This document shows, piece by piece, positions 6,847 through 12,350 of a DNA stretch of 12,350 bases (the first letter of the stretch is position 1; each line of letters starts with the position of its first letter). The position numbers and the translations under genes were made by a program. The notes beneath the pieces are model-generated. The model was not told the DNA's origin, made no database searches, and saw only the letters and a list, made by a program, of their open reading frames with translations. Source of the stretch: Acinetobacter sp. (lineage in GTDB: Bacteria > Pseudomonadota > Gammaproteobacteria > Pseudomonadales > Moraxellaceae); the NCBI GenBank assembly GCA_030152605.1, contig JASLJB010000221.1, forward strand, positions 1 to 12,350, read 5' to 3'.

Positions 6847-8112
6847 TTGGACAAATTTAGCTTTATTCAAGATATACAGGATTGGTCAGATCAATACCCG
6901 TGGCTCGAGATGCTTGGCTCATTGGCCATTTTGATCGCCTTGGCGGTGATTGCCAATTTTATCGCCAAGCGAATTGTGGTCAGTGGCGTACGTAAGCTGT
7001 TGTCAAAGGTTAAGTTTGTCAATCAGGGAATTCTAGCGGAACACAGCATCATCAGTCGTATCGCCAATATCGTGCCTGCGACAGTGATTCTCAACGGCAT
7101 CGCCACCGTCCCGCATTTGTCGGAGAAAATGGTCAGCTTAATCCAAATGGGTGCGCAGGCTTTCATTCTACTCACCATTGCATTGACCATTAGCGAATCG
7201 CTGAACGTCTTCAATTTGGTTTACCAACGCAATCCCAAAGCGCGCAACAAGCCGATTAAGGGTTATTTGCAACTGGTCAAAATGATCGTTTATATCGTCT
7301 GTGCTTTGATGGTCATTGGGACTTTCTTGAAAAAAGATGTGTTTTCCATCCTCGCTGGCTTTGGTGCGATGGCTGCTGTCTTGATGTTGGTATTTCAAAA
7401 CACGATTTTGTCGATCGTGGCATCGGTGCAGATCTCATCTTATGACATGGTGCGTATTGGGGATTGGATCGAAATGCCTTCACTGAATGCAGATGGTACG
7501 GTGACGGACATGTCATTACATACAGTGACGGTCGAGAACTTTGACAAGACCTTTACCACCATTCCCACCAATAAGCTGGTGACAGATACCTTTAAAAACT
7601 GGCGTGGTATGGCGCAGTCTGGTGTACGACGTATCAAGCGTTCGATCTATATCGATCAAAGCAGTATTCATTTCTTAAGCAAGGATGAAATGAACAATCT
7701 GAAAGATTTTCTATTGCTCAATCAGTATCTAGATGAAAAACAGATTGAATTGTCGAGCTTTAACCAACAATTTGCAGATGAGTCGACCTGTAATCAACGT
7801 CAACTCACCAATATCGGGACCTTTAGGGCCTATATGAAGTTTTATCTGCAACATCATCCGGGCATCGCTCAAAACCAAACCTTGATGGTGCGTCAGCTAC
7901 AACCGACCAGTGAAGGTTTACCGCTGGAAATTTATGGCTTTACTGCAACGACGGTATGGACAGAGTATGAAACCATTCAGTCGGATATCTTCGATCATCT
8001 GATCTCAATCATCCCGGCCTTTGGTTTGAAAGTCTACCAAGCGCCTTCTGGCATGGATCTAAGATCGTTGTCCCCACAAGCCACAGCGGAGATTGAAGAA
8101 AAAGTGGTTTAG
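6847..8112 (+). CDS. ybdG: Mechanosensitive channel, YbdG/MscM type
   Basis: A 421-residue inner-membrane MscS-superfamily protein that matches E. coli YbdG (MscM) along its whole length, as remembered. It has five hydrophobic segments. The pore-lining helix is GFGAMAAVLMLVFQ at about 171-184, followed by DMVRIGDWIEMP, TTIPTNKLVTDTFKNW and RRIKRSI, and by a C-terminal region with TNIGTFRAY, LMVRQL, GLPLEIY and SDIFDH. In the family it releases solutes on hypo-osmotic shock and contributes a small-conductance activity. The start is a TTG with a strong GGAG (6836-6839) 7 nt upstream. The helix end reads QNTILS where YbdG has KDPILG. A hairpin follows the stop. Confidence 0.93.
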   Translation: MDKFSFIQDIQDWSDQYPWLEMLGSLAILIALAVIANFIAKRIVVSGVRKLLSKVKFVNQGILAEHSIISRIANIVPATVILNGIATVPHLSEKMVSLIQMGAQAFILLTIALTISESLNVFNLVYQRNPKARNKPIKGYLQLVKMIVYIVCALMVIGTFLKKDVFSILAGFGAMAAVLMLVFQNTILSIVASVQISSYDMVRIGDWIEMPSLNADGTVTDMSLHTVTVENFDKTFTTIPTNKLVTDTFKNWRGMAQSGVRRIKRSIYIDQSSIHFLSKDEMNNLKDFLLLNQYLDEKQIELSSFNQQFADESTCNQRQLTNIGTFRAYMKFYLQHHPGIAQNQTLMVRQLQPTSEGLPLEIYGFTATTVWTEYETIQSDIFDHLISIIPAFGLKVYQAPSGMDLRSLSPQATAEIEEKVV

Positions 8113-8151
8113 TTTTATATCCAACCACGTTCATCATGAAGCCCATGTTTT

Positions 8152-8193
8152 AAATCCCCCTTAACCCTAATGCTAGGCAGTTAAGGGGGATTT
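8152..8193. terminator. Long-stem terminator-like hairpin after ybdG
   Basis: A perfect 13-bp stem AAATCCCCCTTAA (8152-8164) / TTAAGGGGGATTT (8181-8193) encloses a 16-nt loop that can form its own small stem (CCTA-atgc-TAGG). The T-tract after the right arm is short (ATTTCGCTTT). C-rich hairpins of this type often end Acinetobacter transcripts. It may work in both directions. Confidence 0.7.
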
Positions 8194-8251
8194 CGCTTTG
8201 AAAGTAAAGTCTATTGGGTCATTCCCATCAATCAGTATTGCTTAAACCACT

Positions 8252-8317
8252 TAGGGTCTGTTGACAATTCATAAATAGCAACTGCCGCAAGCATAGATGA
8301 AATGTCAACAGACCCTA
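8252..8317. mobile_element. 62-bp MITE-like element of facing IS ends, flanked by TA
   Basis: Two 19-bp terminal inverted repeats, GGGTCTGTTGACA(A/T)TTCAT, face each other at 8254-8272 and 8297-8315 with a single mismatch. Only 24 bp lie between them, so no transposase is encoded. Both ends are bordered by TA (8252-8253 and 8316-8317), as expected for elements that duplicate a TA target, such as IS630/Tc1-mariner types or some IS5 relatives. Removing the element and one TA restores a continuous site in which the lipoprotein stop would be TAA; with the element it is TAG. The parent IS was not identified. Confidence 0.7.
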
Positions 8318-8806
8318 GCCACAGCTTGCATGGCTGATCAGTTTGGACTGGGGATCGACCGTGACGGTAACGCGATTGACACGATAGTCTTGTGTCACAG
8401 GTTGGTTTGGCCCCACGACACGTACCAAGGCCGCTTGAGTACGTTGTTTGATTTTTTCTTCACTCATCAAGGGTTGGCCAACCAACTTCTGTGCTTCAAC
8501 AGCCACACACTTGGCTTGATCGCTCGCGCGAAACAGTTGCCATTCTTCAACCACTTCGCCATTTTTTAAGTGACAGTAACCAGTTTGACCGCCCTTCACA
8601 TCCGCTCGAATCTCTAACTTGCCTTGTTGTTCGATACAGTATTGACTGGCTGGATTGGGCATGCCGAGTGTGGGTTGGATGTTGGGGGTGCCATCAATTT
8701 GAAGCTGCTCAGGCTGTGGCTGTGCGGCTGGGTCGACTGTATTTTGTGCACAGCCTGTGATCAAGGCCACGGCGATGCTGGAGATCAAGTAAATTTTCTT
8801 TTTCAT
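8315..8806 (-). CDS. Lipoprotein with DUF333 and I78 protease-inhibitor-like domains
   Basis: A 163-residue predicted lipoprotein. The signal peptide MKKKIYLISSIAVALITGC ends in a lipobox (I16-T-G-C19). After a Pro/Gln-rich linker, residues about 51-93 (NPASQYCIEQQGKLEIR...GYC...EEW.LFR) match DUF333, a short domain often labelled putative hemolysin. Residues about 100-163, from C100 through VGQPLMSEEKIKQ and RVNRVTVTVDPQSKLISHASCG, resemble the I78 peptidase-inhibitor family, with C100 and C162 placed for a disulfide. It would sit in the outer or inner membrane facing the periplasm. Inhibition of a protease is an inference from the C-terminal resemblance. There is no clear ribosome binding site. 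The stop codon is formed at the TA bordering the mini-element. Confidence 0.85.
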   Translation of the reverse strand: MKKKIYLISSIAVALITGCAQNTVDPAAQPQPEQLQIDGTPNIQPTLGMPNPASQYCIEQQGKLEIRADVKGGQTGYCHLKNGEVVEEWQLFRASDQAKCVAVEAQKLVGQPLMSEEKIKQRTQAALVRVVGPNQPVTQDYRVNRVTVTVDPQSKLISHASCG

Positions 8807-8834
8807 GCGATAAGTCTTAAAATTTCAATCCATC

Positions 8835-8863
8835 AATCTAGCAAACTTCAGCGATCGCTTCAA
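8835..8863 (-). promoter_or_regulatory. Promoter of the lipoprotein gene
   Basis: On the minus strand TTGAAG (plus 8858-8863) and TAGATT (plus 8835-8840) are 17 bp apart, giving a start near 8828 and a 20-nt leader. The spacer contains most of a perfect 10-bp palindrome AGCGATCGCT (8850-8859), which may be a regulator site or chance. Confidence 0.45.
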
Positions 8864-8868
8864 TTTCA

Positions 8869-8896
8869 TTGACCTTGTTACAACATATGATGGAAT
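8869..8896 (+). promoter_or_regulatory. Promoter region of the SRAP gene with an umuD-operator-like sequence
   Basis: TTGACC (8869-8874) and TGGAAT (8891-8896) form a 16-bp-spaced promoter-like pair. The stretch 8869-8886 reads TTGACCTTGTTACAACAT. Fourteen of its 18 positions match the umuD palindrome read on the minus strand (TTGATTTCGTTACAAAAT), including seven consecutive bases GTTACAA. It may be a second copy of the operator that controls umuDC. Confidence 0.4.
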
Positions 8897-8930
8897 ATCA
8901 ACCGAGCCTAGATATCCAGAGGAAGACAAG

Positions 8931-9608
8931 ATGTGCGCAAACTTTAAACCGGTCGCTCGAAATCGTGCCAGCTTACTGCAACTGTCGATGCCGCAATTTG
9001 AATTTTCAGAAGATATTTATCCGACCCAAGACGCACCGCTGATCTTTTCCAATCGTGGTCAGATTGAATGGCGCTGTGTTGGTTTCGGTATGCTGCCCCG
9101 CTGGGCCAAAGACCTTAAAATTGCACGACATACCTACAATGCCCGAACTGAAACCGTGCATCAAAAGCCCTCCTTTAAACATGCCTGGTATCGCAGTCAA
9201 TTTGCTTTGATCCCAGTGGAAATGATTTTTGAGCCCAAGTATGTTGAAACACAAAATAGCGCTGCCAAGCCCGAATGGCATGGTATTGTGCGCGCCGATG
9301 GTCTGCCATTTACCGTCGCCGCCTTGTATGAAAATGCACTGATCAATGGACAACAGGTTCGATCCATGAGCATGCTCACCATCAATGCCGACCAGCATCC
9401 GTTTATGCGCCAGTTTCATGCACCTGAGGATGAGAAAAGGTCGATTATCGTGATTCCGCCCTCACATCGAGAGGCTTGGTTGAACTGTAATTACCAAGAG
9501 GCGCCGCAATTCTTTTTTGACATGCCGGATGAATATGTCAGCTTTCCTAAACAGATCGCCACGGCCAAAACAGCTGCTGCACAAAGCACACAACAGCTTC
9601 TATTTTAG
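8931..9608 (+). CDS. yedK: SOS response-associated peptidase (SRAP), YedK/HMCES-like
   Basis: A 225-residue cytoplasmic protein starting Met-Cys-Ala-Asn. Once Met is removed, Cys2 becomes the N-terminal catalytic residue that forms a thiazolidine link to abasic sites in single-stranded DNA. YNARTET (Asn70) and IPVEMIFEP (Glu101) correspond to the conserved Asn and Glu of YedK. Gln161-Phe162-His163 probably supplies the catalytic His, but the usual RMP that follows is replaced by APEDEKRS. This looks like the MCAN subclass found in many Proteobacteria rather than a defect. A strong ribosome binding site, AGAGGA (8918-8923), lies 7 nt before the ATG. Its position next to umuDC, and a similar upstream sequence, suggest shared DNA-damage control. 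The gene is divergent from the lipoprotein gene. Confidence 0.9.
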   Translation: MCANFKPVARNRASLLQLSMPQFEFSEDIYPTQDAPLIFSNRGQIEWRCVGFGMLPRWAKDLKIARHTYNARTETVHQKPSFKHAWYRSQFALIPVEMIFEPKYVETQNSAAKPEWHGIVRADGLPFTVAALYENALINGQQVRSMSMLTINADQHPFMRQFHAPEDEKRSIIVIPPSHREAWLNCNYQEAPQFFFDMPDEYVSFPKQIATAKTAAAQSTQQLLF

Positions 9609-9658
9609 GGTTTTATGCAAGGCTTATAAGGCGGATGCGGTTGCAGCTATTTTTACTG

Positions 9659-9687
9659 TTGAATTTTAGAGCAACAGCTCCTACAAT
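9659..9687 (+). promoter_or_regulatory. umuDC promoter
   Basis: TTGAAT (9659-9664) and TACAAT (9682-9687) are exactly 17 bp apart, placing the start near 9694 and giving a leader of about 30 nt. The start falls inside the palindrome at 9687-9709, which is the classic position for a repressor operator. No E. coli-type LexA box was found here. Confidence 0.55.
9669..9684 (-). repeat. REP-like GTAG-headed hairpin overlapping the umuDC promoter
   Basis: On the minus strand GTAG is followed by GAGC-TGTT-GCTC, a 4-bp stem with a 4-nt loop, the layout of a REP unit. An overlapping longer dyad, CTGTTG (9656-9661) / CAACAG (9672-9677), is mutually exclusive with it. The REP head shares three bases (9682-9684) with the -10 of the umuDC promoter. 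It could be a decayed REP co-opted as promoter sequence, or a coincidence of short motifs. Confidence 0.35.
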
Positions 9688-9709
9688 TTGATTTTGTAAC
9701 GAAATCAAA
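9687..9709. promoter_or_regulatory. 23-bp palindromic operator candidate of umuDC
   Basis: Arms TTTGATTT (9687-9694) and AAATCAAA (9702-9709) are perfect, and the core GTAAC is symmetric around A9698. The only mismatched pair is 9695/9701. The palindrome begins at the last base of the -10 element and covers the predicted start site, ending 14 bp before the umuD ATG. In Acinetobacter, umuDC operons are known to be repressed by UmuDAb with DdrR rather than LexA. That this site binds such a regulator is inferred. Confidence 0.6.
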
Positions 9710-9723
9710 ATAGGCGTTGAAGT

Positions 9724-10194
9724 ATGTCGATTCTGCAGTTTAAAAATCCGATTAAGATCAGCAAGGTTGAGGTCGATGCGATCCGTCAAGTCGCGCCCCT
9801 CAGTCAAATTGCGATTCCCTTTGCCGAAGAAAAAGTCTCCGCGGGCTTTCCATCACCGGCCCAAGACTATAGCGACAAAAAACTTGATCTCAATCAACAC
9901 CTGATCAGCAATGTACATGCAACTTTTCTGATCCGTGTGGCCTCCTTGTCCATGCGCGATGCAGGCATCGATATCGATGATGAGCTGATCGTGGATCGCA
10001 GCTTAGAAGCGCGGCATAACGATATCGTGATTGCCTTGATCGATAATGAATTCACGCTAAAACGCTTGGTGATCGCCGGTGATCGTTGTTGGCTCAAAGC
10101 CGAAAACCCAGACTTTGAAGATATCCATGTCTCCGAGTATCAGGATTCGATGATTTGGGGCGTGATCACCAGTGTGATTAAAAGATTTCGATGA
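9724..10194 (+). CDS. umuD: UmuD, self-cleaving subunit of DNA polymerase V
   Basis: A 156-residue S24-family protein, slightly longer than E. coli UmuD (139). The cleavage site is VSAGFPSPAQDY, giving Ala40-Gly41 where E. coli has Cys24-Gly25; the N-terminal arm is therefore about 16 residues longer. Ser76 (in SLSM) and Lys113 (in EFTLKRL) align with the Ser-Lys dyad Ser60/Lys97. RecA-stimulated autocleavage yields UmuD', which joins UmuC for translesion synthesis. It has no helix-turn-helix and is too short to be the 203-residue UmuDAb repressor. The start is the ATG at 9724 with a weak AGG/GAAG upstream. Its stop overlaps the umuC start (ATGA), indicating translational coupling. Confidence 0.93.
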   Translation: MSILQFKNPIKISKVEVDAIRQVAPLSQIAIPFAEEKVSAGFPSPAQDYSDKKLDLNQHLISNVHATFLIRVASLSMRDAGIDIDDELIVDRSLEARHNDIVIALIDNEFTLKRLVIAGDRCWLKAENPDFEDIHVSEYQDSMIWGVITSVIKRFR

Positions 10195-11489
10195 AACATG
10201 AGAGCAAGATTTATGCGCTAGTTGACGTGAATAACTGCTATGTCAGTTGTGAGCGCGTATTTAACCCCAAACTCAACGATGTCCCTGTCATCGTACTCTC
10301 TAACAACGATGGCTGTGCCGTCGCACGCTCGCAAGAGGCCAAAGATCTGGGCATTGCCATGGCGGTACCACTATTTAAAATCAAAGAGCTGGTTCAGCGA
10401 CATCAGGTACAGGTCCTGTCGAGTAACTATGCCTTATATGCTGAAATGTCGATGCGCTTTCATGCCATTCTTGCTGGTTTTGTCAGTCCAGAAGAACAAG
10501 AAATTTACAGCATTGACGAGTGCTTTCTAGAGCTGACGGCTTATGCACAGCAATTCATACTGGATGAGTATGCGCAAATCATGCGGCATAGAATACTCAA
10601 ATGGATTGGACTACCGACCTGTGTCGGGATTGGGCAGAGTAAAACTGAAGCCAAACTTGCCAATCATTTGGCCAAGAAAAACAAATACTTCAACGGGGTA
10701 TGTAACCTGGCTGAGATCAGCCTCACCGACAAAGAAGCCCTGTTTAGTCAGATCAATGTTGCTGAGGTTTGGGGCGTGGGACGTCAGCATGCAGAAAAGT
10801 TGCAGCGTATGGGCATTAGCACGGTGTTGGATTTGGCCTGTGCAGATCCGCATGTGATCAAGAGGCTATTTTCAGTGGTGATGTCACGCACGGTTTTAGA
10901 ACTACAGGGAATTTCTTGTATTGAGATTGAATCTGCCCCCGCGCCCAAACAACAGATCATCGCCAGTCGTTCCTTTGGTGAACGCATCACAGAACTCGAC
11001 GATCTCAAGGAAGCCATGGGTAAATATGTGCAAGATGCGGTGAAGCGCCTAAGAGACGAAGCTTTGCTCTGCGGGAGTGTGGTGGCTTTTGTGCAGTCCA
11101 GTCCATTTGATCCGCACCTGCCCTATTATTCCAAGTCCTTGAGTTATGATTTGCCTGAGCCGACCGATCATGTACTTGAATTGGTGCAGGTGGCGCTCAA
11201 GCTGCTTGAGACGATGTACTTGGCTGGGGTGAAATACAAGAAATGTGGTGTAAGCCTGCATGACCTGATCCCGAAAACCGCCTATGTCCCAGATCTCTTG
11301 ATCGAGCATGCGCAGGTCGAAAAAAACCAACAACTGATGCAAGCTTATGAGAAGGTGCAGACGCGGTTTGGAAAAACCAAACTCGCCGTGGGAGTGTGTT
11401 ATCTGCCTGAACGTAAATGGAGTATGAATCGCGCCCACCTCAGTCGGGATTATTTTAGTGCTGCGGGCATGTTAACCGTGGAGAAGTGA
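10191..11489 (+). CDS. umuC: UmuC, Y-family DNA polymerase V catalytic subunit
   Basis: A 432-residue Y-family polymerase. The metal-binding carboxylates are Asp12 (LVDVNNCYVSCERVF) and Asp109-Glu110 (YSIDECFLEL). Tyr17 aligns with the E. coli steric-gate Tyr11, while its neighbour Phe10 is replaced by Cys16. GIGQSKTEAKLANHLAKK and the helix-hairpin-helix-like stretch VWGVGRQHAEKLQRMGI are typical, as is the C-terminal end with KWSMNRAHLSRDYF. With UmuD' and RecA it performs error-prone bypass of DNA lesions. The N-terminus is six residues longer than in E. coli. At the place of the E. coli clamp-binding motif QLNLF the sequence reads TAYVPDLLIEH (about 363-373), so a canonical clamp motif is not evident. 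It is translated from the ATGA overlap with umuD. Confidence 0.95.
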   Translation: MKHESKIYALVDVNNCYVSCERVFNPKLNDVPVIVLSNNDGCAVARSQEAKDLGIAMAVPLFKIKELVQRHQVQVLSSNYALYAEMSMRFHAILAGFVSPEEQEIYSIDECFLELTAYAQQFILDEYAQIMRHRILKWIGLPTCVGIGQSKTEAKLANHLAKKNKYFNGVCNLAEISLTDKEALFSQINVAEVWGVGRQHAEKLQRMGISTVLDLACADPHVIKRLFSVVMSRTVLELQGISCIEIESAPAPKQQIIASRSFGERITELDDLKEAMGKYVQDAVKRLRDEALLCGSVVAFVQSSPFDPHLPYYSKSLSYDLPEPTDHVLELVQVALKLLETMYLAGVKYKKCGVSLHDLIPKTAYVPDLLIEHAQVEKNQQLMQAYEKVQTRFGKTKLAVGVCYLPERKWSMNRAHLSRDYFSAAGMLTVEK

Positions 11490-11548
11490 AAATTTTAAAC
11501 AACATAAAATAAAGACGAGAGAAAATACTTGAAACACCGATGAGAAAC

Positions 11549-11567
11549 CGATGAAAAAAAATCATCG
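11549..11567. repeat. Small hairpin at the umuC / nitronate monooxygenase junction
   Basis: CGATGA (11549-11554) and TCATCG (11562-11567) pair around a loop of seven A residues. The right arm includes the stop codon of the convergent gene. CCGATGA also occurs 13 bp upstream as a direct repeat (11537-11543). The stem is short and no T-tract follows on either strand, so it is at best a weak terminator. The rest of 11490-11548 shows nothing clear. Confidence 0.3.
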
Positions 11568-12350
11568 AGGCTCAGAAAACTGACTCAAACGTGTCTGAAG
11601 AATCTGATGCGCCTCTTGCACAATTTTATTGATTAAATCTTGGCAGCTCGGAATATCGTGGATTAAGCCCAGTGTTTGACCTGCTGTAATTAAACCTGCA
11701 TCAATATCTCCAGTTTGCAATGCCCGCTTTCCATTCAGACCAGACATATAAGGGCGGATATGTTCAAACTGTAAATCTTCGCGCTGGCTTAACTGGACCA
11801 CCAAATCAGAGACACTATTTTTAGCCACTCTTGATGTATTCTGCAATTTCCTCAATAACAAATGAGTCGAGCGCTCATCATTGTCTAAATAAAACTGTTT
11901 AATTCGATCATGAATTGGTGCTTCAACTGTGGCACAAAATCTGGTTCCCATATTGATGCCGTCTGCACCCAGTGCTAAGGCTGCAACCAGACCTCGACCA
12001 TCCGCAATACCACCGCTCGCAATAATCGGAACCTCAATTTGATCTGCTGTGATGGGGATCAAGACCAGTCCTGGCACATCGTCCTCACCGGGATGACCAG
12101 CACATTCAAATCCATCTATAGAGATAATATCCGCGCCTGCTTTGACCGCAGATCGCGCATGTCTGACAGACGTACATTTATGAATGACCTGAATGCCATT
12201 CTGTTTAAAATGTGAAATATGCTCATGTGGTTTATTGCCTGCTGTTTCAACGATTTTAATTCCACTTTCAACAATGACACTTCGGTATTCTGCATAGGGC
12301 GGTAATTTGACCGCGGGTAATAATGTCAGATTGACGGCAAAAGGCTGATC
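11562..12350 (-). CDS. Nitronate monooxygenase / FabK-like flavoprotein, C-terminal part (5' end outside window)
   Basis: The minus-strand frame is open from the window edge to the stop at 11562, giving 262 residues. It is an FMN-dependent TIM-barrel of the nitronate monooxygenase (former 2-nitropropane dioxygenase) family. The first visible residues (FAVNLTLLP) fit the strand near the N-terminus. HKCTSVRHARSAVKAGADIISIDGFECAGHPGE contains the conserved His of the active site. PIIASGGIADGRGLVAALALGADGINMGTRF is the phosphate/FMN-binding end of the barrel. Family members oxidise alkyl nitronates; some relatives are enoyl-ACP reductases (FabK) or have other roles, so the substrate is not certain. 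A GTG at 12077 is internal, not the start. The gene is convergent with umuC, separated by 72 bp. Confidence 0.9.
   Translation of the reverse strand, partial: DQPFAVNLTLLPAVKLPPYAEYRSVIVESGIKIVETAGNKPHEHISHFKQNGIQVIHKCTSVRHARSAVKAGADIISIDGFECAGHPGEDDVPGLVLIPITADQIEVPIIASGGIADGRGLVAALALGADGINMGTRFCATVEAPIHDRIKQFYLDNDERSTHLLLRKLQNTSRVAKNSVSDLVVQLSQREDLQFEHIRPYMSGLNGKRALQTGDIDAGLITAGQTLGLIHDIPSCQDLINKIVQEAHQILQTRLSQFSEPR

Noticed and set aside
8850..8859. Palindrome AGCGATCGCT as a defined regulator site.
   Set aside because: A perfect 10-bp palindrome in the promoter spacer is suggestive but short, single-copy here and matches no operator I can name.
9656..9677. CTGT...ACAG upstream of umuD as a LexA box.
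   Set aside because: The half-sites are 14 bp apart instead of 8, with no AT-rich alternating centre. Acinetobacter is known to lack LexA.
11562..12077. GTG at 12077 as the start of a short nitronate monooxygenase.
   Set aside because: The frame stays open and homologous to the window edge, including the conserved active-site His region upstream of that codon.

Overview
The window looks like chromosomal DNA from a Moraxellaceae gammaproteobacterium, most likely an Acinetobacter. The basis is moderate GC content, proteins that resemble Acinetobacter or Pseudomonas versions, a umuDC operon with no E. coli-type LexA box, and C-rich hairpin terminators. The genus is an inference from remembered family resemblance, not from a search.

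Left part (1-4960): the left edge holds the first 39 codons of a minus-strand thiamine-diphosphate enzyme that reads as benzoylformate decarboxylase (mdlC), starting at a GTG. Divergent from it is a SulP-family anion transporter with a STAS domain. A roughly 300-bp gap follows, with hairpins, a promoter-like pair and a strong terminator; it may encode a small RNA. Next come the Na+/serine-threonine symporter sstT, a DUF1275 membrane protein and a DUF2058 (YaiL-like) protein, closely spaced on the plus strand and closed by a strong bidirectional terminator.

Middle part (5079-8200): a LysE/RhtB-type exporter (minus) is divergent from a LysR regulator (plus), with overlapping promoter-like elements between them. 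A YbdG/MscM-type mechanosensitive channel with a TTG start follows, ending at a 13-bp-stem hairpin.

Right part (8250-11489): this is the most interesting stretch. A 62-bp, almost pure terminal-inverted-repeat element sits inside the stop codon of a minus-strand lipoprotein gene. That lipoprotein joins a DUF333 domain to an I78-type protease-inhibitor domain. Divergent from it is a SRAP (YedK/HMCES-like) abasic-site protein, followed by umuD and umuC overlapping by ATGA. A 23-bp near-perfect palindrome lies directly downstream of the umuD -10 element, and a related sequence lies in the promoter region of the SRAP gene. Together they suggest a local DNA-damage regulon with a shared operator. 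Acinetobacter is known to lack LexA and to use UmuDAb instead, so a non-LexA operator is expected.

Right edge (11562-12350): the C-terminal 262 residues of a minus-strand nitronate monooxygenase / FabK-like flavoprotein, cut by the window end.

No tRNA, rRNA, CRISPR array or intact transposase gene was seen. The best leads are the shared palindromic operator, the stop-codon mini-element and the small-RNA candidate after sulP.
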